NCBI GenBank assembly: GCA_028710605.1
Contig: JAQTTU010000013.1
Location: 1 to 64,000, forward strand
Source of the DNA: Sideroxydans sp.
GTDB taxonomy: Bacteria; Pseudomonadota; Gammaproteobacteria; Burkholderiales; Gallionellaceae
Length of the DNA: 64,000 bases
Direction: 5' to 3'
The position numbers and the translations under genes are program-made. Positions 18,167 to 26,874 of the stretch are shown here, piece after piece (the stretch's first letter is position 1; every line of letters starts with the position of its first letter). A model generated the notes under the pieces. It saw nothing but the letters and a program-made list of their open reading frames with translations, searched no databases and was not told the DNA's origin.

Positions 18167-19573
18167 ATGACCGTCCGCACTCGTTTCGCTCCCAGCCCCA
18201 CCGGATATTTGCATATCGGCGGCGCGCGCACTGCGCTGTTCTCTTGGGCCTATGCACGCAAGCACGGCGGCACTTTTATTCTGCGCATCGAAGATACCGA
18301 TGTGGAGCGTTCCACACCGGAAGCCGTGCAAGCCATTCTGGACGGGATGAATTGGCTCAAGCTGAACTACGATGAAGGTCCGTTCTACCAGATGCAGCGC
18401 ATGCCGCGCTACAAAGAAGTTATCCAGCAAATGTTGGCAACAGGTCAGGCCTACTATTGCTACACCACGCCGACCGAACTGGAGGCCATGCGTGAAGCAC
18501 AGCGCGCGCGCGGTGAGAAGCCGCGTTACGATGGATGTTGGCGACCCGAACCCGGCAAAAATTTGCCCGCCGTTCCTGCCGATGCAAAGCCTGTGGTGCG
18601 TTTCAAGAATCCGACCGAGGGCGTTGTCGCATGGAAGGATATGGTCAAAGGTCTTATCGAATTCAGCAACAGCGAACTGGACGATCTCATCATCGCCCGT
18701 TCCGACGGCACGCCGACTTATAACTTCTGCGTGGTGGTGGACGATTGGGATATGGGCATCACCCAGGTGATACGCGGCGACGACCATGTCAACAACACGC
18801 CGCGCCAGATCAACATCCTCAAGGCACTCGGTGCGACCATTCCGAATTACGCGCACCTGTCGATGATCCTCGGCGACGACGGCACCAAACTTTCCAAGCG
18901 CCACGGCGCGGTGAGCGTGATGCAATACGACGAAGACGGTTACCTGCCGGAAGCCGTCATCAACTACCTCGCCCGCCTCGGTTGGTCGCATGGCGACGAA
19001 GAAGTTTTCTCGGTGGCGCAATTTTGCGAATGGTTCGACCTCGATCACATCACGCCCTCCGCCGCGCAATTCAACACCGAAAAACTGAACTGGCTGAACA
19101 ACCATTACCTCAAGCTGACCGAGAATGCTCAATTGGCAGGAATGGTGCGTCCGCGTCTTGCAGCGCGCGGCATCAAAGTGGGTGTCACGCCAGACCTGGC
19201 CGCCATCGTCGGCTTGTATAAAGAACGCGTCGCCACGCTGAACGAACTGGCCGATGCAGCGGAAGTGTTCTACATCGACCTGCACCCCGAAGCTGCGCTG
19301 CTCGATGCGCAACTTTCCGCCGAAGCCATCCCTGCCCTGCGCGATCTGGCACAACTATTCGCCACTGTTGCATGGGAAACAACTGCCATCAGCGCTGCCA
19401 TTAAAGAAGTTATCGGCAAGCACGGATTGAAAATGCCCAAGCTCGCCATGCCGTTGCGCGTGATGCTAACAGGACAAACACAGACACCATCCGTGGATGC
19501 TTTGGTGACGTTGTTCACACGCGAAATGGTGTTGGAACGCATCGAAAAAAATCTCTCTAAAAAAACCGGCTGA
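18167..19573 (+). CDS. gltX: Glutamyl-tRNA synthetase (468 aa)
   Basis: This enzyme charges tRNA-Glu with glutamate in the cytoplasm. Class I signatures are clear: [15 protein letters not shown] (HIGH motif at residues 16-19) and KLSKRHG (KMSKS-type motif at residues 241-245), plus IEDTD. Length is normal for bacterial GluRS. ATG at 18167 has AGGAAAG upstream. A tRNA-Glu gene lies just downstream, so enzyme and substrate are neighbours. No frame or residue anomalies are visible. Confidence 0.97.
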   Translation: MTVRTRFAPSPTGYLHIGGARTALFSWAYARKHGGTFILRIEDTDVERSTPEAVQAILDGMNWLKLNYDEGPFYQMQRMPRYKEVIQQMLATGQAYYCYTTPTELEAMREAQRARGEKPRYDGCWRPEPGKNLPAVPADAKPVVRFKNPTEGVVAWKDMVKGLIEFSNSELDDLIIARSDGTPTYNFCVVVDDWDMGITQVIRGDDHVNNTPRQINILKALGATIPNYAHLSMILGDDGTKLSKRHGAVSVMQYDEDGYLPEAVINYLARLGWSHGDEEVFSVAQFCEWFDLDHITPSAAQFNTEKLNWLNNHYLKLTENAQLAGMVRPRLAARGIKVGVTPDLAAIVGLYKERVATLNELADAAEVFYIDLHPEAALLDAQLSAEAIPALRDLAQLFATVAWETTAISAAIKEVIGKHGLKMPKLAMPLRVMLTGQTQTPSVDALVTLFTREMVLERIEKNLSKKTG

Positions 19574-19577
19574 CTCG

Positions 19578-19606
19578 CTTTACAAGGTGGGGGTGCATCA
19601 CTATAA
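19578..19606 (+). promoter_or_regulatory. Sigma-70 promoter of the tRNA-Ala/tRNA-Glu unit
   Basis: TTTACA (19578-19583), a 17-base spacer and TATAAT (19601-19606) form a near-consensus promoter that starts right after the gltX stop. The GC-rich discriminator GCGCGCTC is typical of stringently controlled stable-RNA promoters. The expected start is near 19613, some 17 bases before tRNA-Ala. Confidence 0.8.
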
Positions 19607-19629
19607 TGCGCGCTCTTTTGGAGGTCGTC

Positions 19630-19705
<76 letters not shown>

Positions 19706-19726
19706 AAAAGAAAAAGTAACACCGCA

Positions 19727-19802
19727 GTCCCCTTCGTCTAGAGGCCTAGGACACCGCCCTTTCACGGCGATAACACGAGTTCGAATCTCGTAGGGGACGC
19801 CA
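19727..19802 (+). tRNA. tRNA-Glu (anticodon TTC)
   Basis: It begins GTCCCCTTCGTCTAGAGGCC and ends GGGGACGCCA with encoded CCA. The anticodon arm CCGCC-CTTTCAC-GGCGG gives anticodon TTC, and the T-loop is AGTTCGAATC. It lies 21 bases after tRNA-Ala and is presumably co-transcribed with it. Confidence 0.95.
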
Positions 19803-19807
19803 AACAT

Positions 19808-19839
19808 AAAAGCCGGAGAATCGCTTCTCCGGCTTTTTT
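19808..19839 (+). terminator. Rho-independent terminator of the tRNA unit
   Basis: AGCCGGAGAA-TCGC-TTCTCCGGCT forms a perfect 10-bp hairpin followed directly by a T run, just after tRNA-Glu. On the other strand it could also serve the deacetylase gene that ends at 19862. Confidence 0.9.
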
Positions 19840-19861
19840 CTTTTCTGCAAATAGCGCTGAG

Positions 19862-20785
19862 CTACAACCCGCTCAACACCTTGATGTGAGACATCGCGCT
19901 GCGCCCCAGGGCATGCAGTTCGTATCCTCCTTCCAGCACCGAAACGATGCGCTTATGGCAATGTCTTTCCGCCACATGCTTCAACTGCCCGGTGACCCAA
20001 CCGTAATCCGAGTCCAGCAATCTGAGCATGGACATATCATCTTCGCGGTGTGCGTCGAAACCGGCGGAGATCAGCAGCAGTTCCGGTTTGAATTCTTCCA
20101 GCGCCGGTAACCAATGGTTGGTGACGGCATCGCGGAATTCTGCGCTGCCCGCCCCCGCCGCCAGCGGCACGTTGATGATGTGCTCGTTGCTGCTGTCCGC
20201 GCCGCAGTAGGGATAGAACGGATGTTGAAAGGTCGAGCACAGCATCACGCGCGGCTCGTCCCGAAAAATCTCTTCCGTGCCGTTGCCGTGATGCACGTCG
20301 AAATCGGCAATCGCCACTCTGCTCAAACCATGCGCGGCCAGCGCATGCGCCGCGCCGACGGCGACGTTGTTGAAAATGCAGAAGCCCATGGCGCGCGCCC
20401 TTTCGGCATGGTGTCCGGGCGGGCGGATGTTGCAAAACGCGTTTTCGACCTGCTGCGCCATCACCATATCCACCGCCATCACCGCCGCACCGGCGGCGCG
20501 CAGTGCGGCGGGATAGGTGAACGGGTTCATGGTGGTGTCGCCGTCGAGTTCCACGCTGCCCTGTTGCGGCGCGGCGGCGGCAATAGAATCGAGGTAGGCG
20601 GCATCATGCACGCGCAACAGTTGCTCGCGGGTGGCTTCGGGGGCTTCGTGGTGTTGCAGATAGCCGAACAAGCCGGAGGCAATCAACTGATCTTCGATGG
20701 CATGAATGCGTGCCGGACATTCCGGGTGAAGCGCGCCCATGTCGTGCTTGAGGCAAAGCGGATGAGTAATGTAGGCTGTCTGCAT
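19862..20785 (-). CDS. Histone-deacetylase-family Zn-dependent deacylase (307 aa)
   Basis: This family (HDAC class II-like, including acetylpolyamine amidohydrolases) removes acyl groups from amines or lysines. The catalytic His pair is His125/His126 (PPGHHAE). The Zn ligands are Asp163 and His165 (DFDVHHGNGT) and Asp244 (SAGFDAH). Length matches bacterial members. The gene diverges from an acyl-CoA synthetase/GNAT gene with only 65 bases between the starts, so a shared control region is likely. The substrate cannot be read from sequence: acetyl-lysine on proteins, acetoin-pathway or polyamine substrates are all possible. The ribosome-binding site is weak. Confidence 0.88.
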   Translation of the reverse strand: MQTAYITHPLCLKHDMGALHPECPARIHAIEDQLIASGLFGYLQHHEAPEATREQLLRVHDAAYLDSIAAAAPQQGSVELDGDTTMNPFTYPAALRAAGAAVMAVDMVMAQQVENAFCNIRPPGHHAERARAMGFCIFNNVAVGAAHALAAHGLSRVAIADFDVHHGNGTEEIFRDEPRVMLCSTFQHPFYPYCGADSSNEHIINVPLAAGAGSAEFRDAVTNHWLPALEEFKPELLLISAGFDAHREDDMSMLRLLDSDYGWVTGQLKHVAERHCHKRIVSVLEGGYELHALGRSAMSHIKVLSGL

Positions 20786-20850
20786 GTCAGTAAACAGTAA
20801 TAGTACGGTGCTATCATACCCAACGAACTCATCACACGGAATGAAAAATC

Positions 20851-23550
20851 ATGGGCAAGCATTATCTCAATCCTCTGTTCGCACCAAAATCCGTGGCCGT
20901 ATTCGGTGCCAGCGACCGTCCCGATTCAGTCGGCCAGATCGTGTTTCAGAACATGCTGCAATGCGGCTTCAAAGGTGCGCTCTATCCCATCAATTCCAAA
21001 CACCCCGAAGTGCAAGGCCAGCGCGCATACGCCTCCATCGCCGAGATCGGCCAGCCGGTCGAGCTGGTGGTGATCGCCACGCCGCCGCAGACTGTGCCCG
21101 GCATCATCGAAGAATGCGGCATCCACGGCGTGAAGGCGGCGGTCATTATCACCGCCGGGTTCGGCGAAGTCGGCAAGGAAGGCGCGGCACTGGAACAGCA
21201 ACTGCTGGAAGCCGCGCACCGCTACAACATCCGCCTGATCGGCCCGAACTGTCTGGGCATCATGCGCCCCTCCATCGGCCTTAACGCCACGTTCAACAAA
21301 GGCCAAGCGAACATCGGCAACATCGCGCTGATCTCGCAGTCCGGCGCGCTGTGCACCGCCATCCTGGACTGGGCCAACCGCAACGATGTCGGCTTCTCCA
21401 GCGTGGTATCCATGGGCTCCTCCACCGATGTGGACTTCGGCGAAATCCTCGACTATCTGGTATCCGATGCCAACACCCACAGCATCCTGATGTACATCGA
21501 AGGCATCCGCAACGCGCGCAGTTTCATGAGCGCGCTGCGCGCCGCCGCGCGCATCAAACCGGTGATCCTGGTCAAGGTGGGTCGCCATCCCGCCGGCTCC
21601 AAAGCGGCCATGTCGCACACCGCTTCGCTGGTCGGCGCGGACGACGTGTTCGATGCCGCCATCAGCCGCGTCGGCGTGGTGCGTGTGCAGACCGTCACGC
21701 AATTGTTCACCGCCGCGCGCGCCTTGTCGTTCGGCTTCCGTCCGGTCGGCAACCGCCTCGCCATCGTCACCAACGGTGGCGGCCCCGGCGTGATGGCGGC
21801 GGATCGCGCTTCCGATCTCGGCTTGAGCGTGGCCACGCTGTCCGACAGCACGGTCGAATATCTCAACCAGCACTTGCCTGCCAACTGGCCGCACTGCAAT
21901 CCGGTGGACATCATCGGCGATGCGCAGGCTGACCGTTACTACCACGCGGTCAAAGCCTGTCTGGACGACGAAAACGTGGATGGCGTGCTGGCCATCCTCA
22001 CCCCGCAGGCCATGACCAAGCCGCTGGAATCGGCGCAAGTGCTGATCGACATCGCCAACGAAAATGCGCGCAACCACCACGGCAAACCGCTGCTGACCTG
22101 CTGGATGGGCGAAACGCAAGTGGCCGAAGCGCGCGATGCCTTCACCAAGGCGCACCTGCCGCACTTCCGCACGCCGGAGCCGGCGGTCGAAGTGTTCTCG
22201 CACCTGTCGGCCTACTACCGCAACCAGAAGCTGCTGATGCAGATGCCGGGCCCGCTGTCGCACCACGTCGAACCCGATGTGGAAAGCGCGCGCCTGATTA
22301 TCGAAGGCGCGATGATGGAGCACCGCAAGGTGCTGTCCGAGATGGAATCCAAAGCGCTGCTGGCCTGTTTCCATATTCCCGTCGCGCGCACCATGGTCGC
22401 CCACTCGCCCACCGAAGCGCTGCTGATCGCGCAGCAGCTCGAATTCCCGGTGGCGATGAAGATCAACTCGCCCGACATCACGCACAAGACCGATGCCGGC
22501 GGCGTGGTGCTCAACCTGAACAATGCGCACGAGGTGCGTGCCGCCTACCAGCACATCATCGACAACGTGCAGCACAACCGGCCCGGTGTCACGGTGAACG
22601 GCATCTCCATCGAGCAGATGATCGTCAAACCGAACGGGCGCGAACTGATGATAGGAGTCACCAACGACCCGGTGTTCGGCCCGGTCATCACCTTCGGCGC
22701 GGGCGGAACCACGGTCGAAATTATGGGTGACCGCGCCGTGGCGCTGCCGCCGCTGAACACCTTTCTGGTCAAGGACATGATCGGGCGCACGCACATTGCC
22801 AAGATGCTCGGCGCGTTCCGCAATATGCCGCCCGCCAACATCGAGGCGCTGGAAGACATGCTGCTGCGCGTGTCGGAAATGGTGTGCGAGCTGCCGCTGC
22901 TCAAGGAAATGGACATCAACCCGCTGATCCTCGACGAGCACGGCGCGCTGGCCGCCGATGCGCGCGTGGTGGTGGAATACCGCCCGCCCAGCCCAGACCG
23001 CTACGCGCACATGGCGATCTACCCCTACCCCACGCATCTGGTCAGCCAATGGCAACTCGCCGATGGCACCGACATCACCATCCGCCCGATCCGCCCGGAA
23101 GACGCGGACATCGAGATCCGTTTCGTGCACGACCTCTCGGAAGAATCCAAATACTTCCGCTTCATGAACAGCGTGCAGGAACTCACCGAACAGATGGTGG
23201 TGCGCTTCACGCAGATCGACTACAGCCGCGAGCTGGCGCTGATCGCCGTCACCGAGGGACAGGGACGCGAAGTCGAGCTCGGTGTGACCCGCTTCGCCAT
23301 CAACCCGGATGGCGAGACCTGCGAATTCGCGCTGGTGGTGGCCGACAACATGCGCGGCAAAGGACTGGGGCAAAAACTCATGGTGTCGCTGATGGAAGCA
23401 GCCCGCGCCAAGGGGCTGTCGGTGATCGAGGGCGAAGTGCTCAGCAACAACCACAGCATGCTCAAACTGATGACCCGCCTCGGCTTCACCATCAAGCCCA
23501 GCGAAGAAGACGGGGCGATCATGAAGGTCAGCAAATCGCTGCTGGCATAA
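20851..23550 (+). CDS. NDP-forming acyl-CoA synthetase fused to GNAT acetyltransferase (Pat/YfiQ type, 899 aa)
   Basis: Domain order is that of protein lysine acetyltransferase Pat/PatZ: CoA-binding Rossmann fold (about 10-130), succinyl-CoA-ligase-like domains (about 150-460), ATP-grasp (about 490-715, with MKINSPDITHKTDAGG) and a C-terminal GNAT domain (about 735-895, acetyl-CoA loop RGKGLGQK). Total length is close to the E. coli protein. The SHTASLVG segment with His256 matches the phosphohistidine loop of acyl-CoA synthetases, so ligase activity may be kept. In the family the GNAT domain acetylates lysines, for instance on acetyl-CoA synthetase. The divergent deacetylase gene would provide the reverse reaction. 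ATG at 20851 follows GGAATGAAAA. Confidence 0.88.
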   Translation: MGKHYLNPLFAPKSVAVFGASDRPDSVGQIVFQNMLQCGFKGALYPINSKHPEVQGQRAYASIAEIGQPVELVVIATPPQTVPGIIEECGIHGVKAAVIITAGFGEVGKEGAALEQQLLEAAHRYNIRLIGPNCLGIMRPSIGLNATFNKGQANIGNIALISQSGALCTAILDWANRNDVGFSSVVSMGSSTDVDFGEILDYLVSDANTHSILMYIEGIRNARSFMSALRAAARIKPVILVKVGRHPAGSKAAMSHTASLVGADDVFDAAISRVGVVRVQTVTQLFTAARALSFGFRPVGNRLAIVTNGGGPGVMAADRASDLGLSVATLSDSTVEYLNQHLPANWPHCNPVDIIGDAQADRYYHAVKACLDDENVDGVLAILTPQAMTKPLESAQVLIDIANENARNHHGKPLLTCWMGETQVAEARDAFTKAHLPHFRTPEPAVEVFSHLSAYYRNQKLLMQMPGPLSHHVEPDVESARLIIEGAMMEHRKVLSEMESKALLACFHIPVARTMVAHSPTEALLIAQQLEFPVAMKINSPDITHKTDAGGVVLNLNNAHEVRAAYQHIIDNVQHNRPGVTVNGISIEQMIVKPNGRELMIGVTNDPVFGPVITFGAGGTTVEIMGDRAVALPPLNTFLVKDMIGRTHIAKMLGAFRNMPPANIEALEDMLLRVSEMVCELPLLKEMDINPLILDEHGALAADARVVVEYRPPSPDRYAHMAIYPYPTHLVSQWQLADGTDITIRPIRPEDADIEIRFVHDLSEESKYFRFMNSVQELTEQMVVRFTQIDYSRELALIAVTEGQGREVELGVTRFAINPDGETCEFALVVADNMRGKGLGQKLMVSLMEAARAKGLSVIEGEVLSNNHSMLKLMTRLGFTIKPSEEDGAIMKVSKSLLA

Positions 23551-23581
23551 ACGCCTTCGCCGCAGGCCAGCAAATACGGGC

Positions 23582-23630
23582 ATCTCCATGATGCATCATG
23601 GAGATCGCCTATTGGCGGGCATCTTCACGA
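23582..23630. repeat. Perfect 24-bp palindrome plus CTATTGGCGG repeat at convergent gene ends
   Basis: The block at 23582-23605 is fully self-complementary (ATCTCCATGATG and its exact complement). It is followed by GATCGCCTATTGGCGGGCAT, the short repeat also found at 14285-14347 and 34451-34487. The last six codons of hoxW (REDARQ, stop TAG) are encoded inside the repeat. The position between two converging genes suggests a shared terminator. Confidence 0.75.
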
Positions 23631-24073
23631 TGTTGCTGCTCCAGCCAGTCGCGGGCAAACACCGTTGCCTGCGCCAGATTGTCCGCAGCTTCTTTGCTTG
23701 GTTCATCGCCCAACTCGAAACCATAACCGCGAATGCGCAACAGAAAACATTTGGGCGCGTCGTTTCCATAAACCTGGCGAAAAGTATGCAGCAGCGCGAA
23801 CGGTGTCATGGCGTGGCTGGTGTAGCTGTTGTCTTGCGCGGCGGAAATTTCAGAGAAATGAAACGGCGCAGCGCAAGACATATCCGCATCCACGAACAGC
23901 ACCGCATTGCGCCCGAGCAAATCGGTGACATGCTCGACCTGCAATTGAAAATCTTCGATGAACTCGATTTGCGGAATATTCTCTGTTTGAAGTCGATGCA
24001 ACAGCAACGGCGCGAGCGCATCGTCGCCGCGTGATTCGTTGCCGATGGCGAAGACTAGAGTTGAAGTTGGCAT
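23609..24073 (-). CDS. hoxW: Hydrogenase maturation protease (HoxW-type, 154 aa)
   Basis: This family of endopeptidases cleaves the C-terminal extension of the [NiFe] hydrogenase large subunit after nickel insertion. The N-terminal signature LVFAIGNESRGDDALAP contains the Ni-sensing acidic residue (GNxxRGDD), and a second acidic residue lies in VLFVDAD. Its position after hoxH points to HoxH as substrate. The final codons are made of a repeat sequence that also occurs elsewhere without a gene, so the tail REDARQ is probably acquired. A palindrome (24087-24165) separates it from hoxH. The ribosome-binding site is weak. Confidence 0.88.
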   Translation of the reverse strand: MPTSTLVFAIGNESRGDDALAPLLLHRLQTENIPQIEFIEDFQLQVEHVTDLLGRNAVLFVDADMSCAAPFHFSEISAAQDNSYTSHAMTPFALLHTFRQVYGNDAPKCFLLRIRGYGFELGDEPSKEAADNLAQATVFARDWLEQQHREDARQ

Positions 24074-24086
24074 GTTTTGGAAAAAC

Positions 24087-24165
24087 CTAAACCCCTCCCA
24101 GCCTCCCCTTGTCAGGGGAGGAGCGGATGGCCTCCCCTGACAAGGGGAGGTCGGGAGGGGGTTGC
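24087..24165. repeat. Palindromic repeat between hoxH and hoxW
   Basis: The arms AAACCCCTCCCAGCCTCCCC and their complement (GGGGAGGTCGGGAGGGGGTT) flank inner hairpins CCCCTTGTCAGGGG and CCCCTGACAAGGGG. It is the same family as 4210-4288. Within the hox transcript it could cause mRNA processing or partial termination before hoxW. Confidence 0.8.
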
Positions 24166-24187
24166 TTTTGGAGTTTGAAAACCTGAA

Positions 24188-25675
24188 TCAACAAAACGCA
24201 CCATCCGACGAGCGCGTCAACACATCCACTCTGCCCCCCGCCGCATCCAGCAACTCCACCTCCAGCGGCATCTTGCCCAGCGCGTGCGTGGCGCACGACA
24301 GGCACGGATCAAACGCGCGGATCGCCACTTCGATGTGGTTGAGCAAGCCTTCGGTCAGCTTGCGCCCGTCGATGTATTGCCGCGCCACCTGACGGATCGC
24401 TTCGTTCATCGACTGGTTGTTGTGCGTGGTGGAGACGATCAAATTGCAGCGCACGATCTGGTCGTTGTCATCCACCTTGTAGTGATGGATCAGCGTGCCG
24501 CGCGGCGCTTCGATCACGCCCACGCCGCGCGCCTGCCGCGCGCCTGCGCTCACCAGATCGTTGCCTTGCAAATCGGCATCGTGCAGCAAGTCGCGGATCA
24601 CCTCGGCGGCATGCAGCATTTCTATCATGCGTGCCCAGTGGAATCCCAAGGTCGCGCCCGCCGCCGAGCCGCCGTTGAACGCCATGAATTCCTTGCGTTG
24701 TGTTTCGGCCAGCGGCGTGGGAATGAAGTCGCACTGCGTCACGCGCGACAGCGGCCCGACGCGATACCAGCCCTGTTCCGGCCCGAGGCGGCGCAGGAAC
24801 GGAAACTTCATGTACGACCACGGTTTCACGTCCTCGAAAATTTCTTTCCAGTAATGGCTGGTGTCGTAATGGTCGAACAGCGTGCGCCCCTTCATGTCGC
24901 GCGCGCGCAAGCCGCCGTGATACAAATCCAGCGCGCCGTCTTCGCGTACTAGGTTCAGCGTGTGCGCCTTGAAGCGCCCGAAGTTATCGTACAGATCAAG
25001 GTTCTGTTCATACAACTGGCGCGCGATGCCCACAGATTCCTGACTCCACGCCACGATCTGTTCAATATCTTTCAGCAGATAGTCGCGCTCTTCGAGGCTC
25101 ACATTCTTGTTCACCCCGCCCGGAATCGAACCCGTGCCGTGGATGCGTTTGCCTGCCGTGATGCGAATCACTTCCTGCCCGAACTTGCGTAGCAGCACGC
25201 CCTGCTTGGCGATCTCGGGATACGCGGCAGCGATGCCGACTATGTTGCGCTTCGCCACATCGGAATCGAAACCGAACAAAAGATCGGGCGAACACAAATG
25301 AAAAAAATGCAGCGCATGCGATTGCAGAATCTGCCCGTAATGCATCAACCGCCGCACCTTCTCCGCCGTCGGCGTAAGCGTAGCCCCGACGATCATGTCC
25401 ATCGCCTTGCTCGCTGCCAGATGGTGGCTCACCGGACAGATGCCACACAGCCGCTGCACCATCACTGGCGCTTCCCAATAAGGCCGCCCCTGAATAAATT
25501 TCTCGAAACCGCGAAACTCCACGATATGCAAACGCACCTGCTGTACATGATCGTTCTCGTCCAGCAGCAACGTCACCTTGCCGTGACCTTCCACGCGCGT
25601 CACCGGGTCAATGGCGACGCGGCGCAAGGTCTCGGGGTGAGCGGCGGTTTCCAGATTGTTGGTTGGCGTTATCAT
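24188..25675 (-). CDS. hoxH: NAD-reducing [NiFe] hydrogenase large subunit HoxH (495 aa)
   Basis: HoxH carries the NiFe(CN)2CO centre of the bidirectional cytoplasmic hydrogenase and splits H2. The nickel ligands are in RLCGIC (residues 75-80, L1 motif) and DPCLSCATH (456-464, L2 motif). The 31 residues after His464 are the peptide that HoxW would remove, so the protein is made as a precursor. The frame is open to a TTG at 25702, but I chose the ATG at 25675, which lies 19 bases after the stop of the PIN-toxin gene; both have weak ribosome-binding sites. The protein pairs with HoxY, yet in this operon two toxin-antitoxin genes separate the two subunit genes. Confidence 0.95.
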   Translation of the reverse strand: MITPTNNLETAAHPETLRRVAIDPVTRVEGHGKVTLLLDENDHVQQVRLHIVEFRGFEKFIQGRPYWEAPVMVQRLCGICPVSHHLAASKAMDMIVGATLTPTAEKVRRLMHYGQILQSHALHFFHLCSPDLLFGFDSDVAKRNIVGIAAAYPEIAKQGVLLRKFGQEVIRITAGKRIHGTGSIPGGVNKNVSLEERDYLLKDIEQIVAWSQESVGIARQLYEQNLDLYDNFGRFKAHTLNLVREDGALDLYHGGLRARDMKGRTLFDHYDTSHYWKEIFEDVKPWSYMKFPFLRRLGPEQGWYRVGPLSRVTQCDFIPTPLAETQRKEFMAFNGGSAAGATLGFHWARMIEMLHAAEVIRDLLHDADLQGNDLVSAGARQARGVGVIEAPRGTLIHHYKVDDNDQIVRCNLIVSTTHNNQSMNEAIRQVARQYIDGRKLTEGLLNHIEVAIRAFDPCLSCATHALGKMPLEVELLDAAGGRVDVLTRSSDGAFC

Positions 25676-25694
25676 GGTTTGATTCACGTGGCGA

Positions 25695-26090
25695 TTACAC
25701 AAAAGGATTGATGAGCGTCAACCGCCCTTCAATGACTTGTCCGTGTTGCATGTCTTCAGTGTAGAGAGTGACGCTTCCGGTTTTGAGAGCTGCGGCAATA
25801 ATCAGACTGTCGTAATGCCCGAAGCCATAACGTTCAGCCAGCGCCCAAGCGGAACGGATTTCGTTGATGCCGACATCGGCCAATTGCACCAGCCGCACAA
25901 CAGCCTCCAAATGCTCTGCCACTTTGCCCGACGACCAGCGCGATTTCCGGCGCAACACATGGCTGCATTCGTTGATGACTTGCGTTGAAATCCAAGGGCT
26001 GGCTTCGAGCAGCGTTACGGCAACACGGCTCTTTTTGTCATCATCGCCCAGCGCGTAAAGCACGATATTGCTGTCCAGAAAAGCCGCCAT
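25695..26090 (-). CDS. PIN-domain toxin, VapC-like (131 aa)
   Basis: PIN-domain toxins are Mg2+-dependent ribonucleases. The acidic active-site set is visible: Asp6 (FLDSNIVLYAL), Glu41 (VINECSHVL), Asp94 (GFGHYDSLIIAAAL) and Glu112/Asp113 (YTEDMQHG). The frame extends upstream, but the ATG at 26090 gives the standard PIN start and lies one base after the stop of the antitoxin gene, so translation is probably coupled. It sits between hoxY and hoxH in the same direction with short gaps and should be on the hox transcript unless it has its own promoter. In TA pairs the antitoxin normally represses the operon. Confidence 0.9.
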   Translation of the reverse strand: MAAFLDSNIVLYALGDDDKKSRVAVTLLEASPWISTQVINECSHVLRRKSRWSSGKVAEHLEAVVRLVQLADVGINEIRSAWALAERYGFGHYDSLIIAAALKTGSVTLYTEDMQHGQVIEGRLTLINPFV

Positions 26091-26091
26091 C

Positions 26092-26322
26092 TCAGCCCCG
26101 CGCCCCGTCATGCAATTCATCCCGGTTAGCGATGGGCTTGCCTTCCCAATGGATGCGGGCGCGGGAGATTTTAGTGAGTGCCACTTCCCTATCTTCCTTC
26201 TTGCTTGCCTCACTGGCCTGGTAATTACGAGCCTTGATGAAATCAATAAAATCGATCACTTCCTGCGCTTTAACTACAGGCAAGTCTTTGGATTTTTCAA
26301 AAATCAATTCGGCGAGCGTCAT
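26092..26322 (-). CDS. Antitoxin of the PIN toxin, VapB/DUF2281-like (76 aa)
   Basis: The small protein has the N-terminal helix pattern LIFEKSKDLPVVKAQEVIDF, typical of the DUF2281-type antitoxins that accompany PIN toxins. The rest is charged and probably wraps the toxin. ATG at 26322 has a clean AAGGAG site and starts 12 bases after the hoxY stop. No DNA-binding fold is obvious, so autoregulation is uncertain. Family assignment rests on the short motif and on linkage to the toxin. Confidence 0.75.
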   Translation of the reverse strand: MTLAELIFEKSKDLPVVKAQEVIDFIDFIKARNYQASEASKKEDREVALTKISRARIHWEGKPIANRDELHDGARG

Positions 26323-26334
26323 TAAATTTCTCCT

Positions 26335-26874
26335 TCAATCATATTTTATCAACCCATGCCCCAACTCCGGCGTCTTGCCCGCAATCAGGTCGGTGAGAAA
26401 TTTCCAGATGGCATCGGCGGATGGCGGGCAGCCGGGGATGAAGTAGTCGATTTTCACCACTTCGTGCAAGGGATGCACTTTGTCCAGCGGCAGCGGCAAT
26501 TCCGGGTCGTTGGGGATGTGGCCGTGCGCCAGCCCCGGCTCGGTGAGATAGACCTCGGTCAGGCAACTGCTCAGGTCGAGGTGGTTGCGTTGTGCGGGCA
26601 GTCCGCCGTTGATGGCGCAGGCACCGATGGCGATCAGGATTTTGCAGTTCTTGCGAAACTCGTGCAGCACGTGCACGTTCTCCGCGTTGCAGATGCCGCC
26701 TTCGATGATGCCGATGTCGCAGGGCGCGCAGTGCTTGATGTCGGTGATCGGCGAGCGGTCGAATTCGACCAGTTCGAGCAAGGCAAACAGACGCTCGTCG
26801 ATGTCGAGGATGGACATGTGGCAGCCGAAACATCCGGCGAGCGAGGTGGTGGCGATGCGGAGTTTCTTGCTCAT
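26335..26874 (-). CDS. hoxY: NAD-reducing hydrogenase small subunit HoxY (179 aa)
   Basis: HoxY holds the [4Fe-4S] cluster next to the NiFe site and hands electrons to HoxU/HoxF. Cluster cysteines are seen in AGCFGCHMS (N-terminus), IGACAINGG and PGCPPSADAIW. I chose the ATG at 26874 (MSKKLRIATT) because it overlaps the hoxU stop in an ATGA, a sign of translational coupling; five extra in-frame codons upstream are unlikely to be used. The length fits cytoplasmic group 3d small subunits, which lack a Tat signal. Confidence 0.94.
   Translation of the reverse strand: MSKKLRIATTSLAGCFGCHMSILDIDERLFALLELVEFDRSPITDIKHCAPCDIGIIEGGICNAENVHVLHEFRKNCKILIAIGACAINGGLPAQRNHLDLSSCLTEVYLTEPGLAHGHIPNDPELPLPLDKVHPLHEVVKIDYFIPGCPPSADAIWKFLTDLIAGKTPELGHGLIKYD

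Noticed and set aside
20926-23589. 887-codon open frame on the minus strand opposite the acyl-CoA synthetase gene
   Set aside because: His/Asp/Val-rich composition typical of an antisense shadow of a GC-rich gene; no domain is seen.
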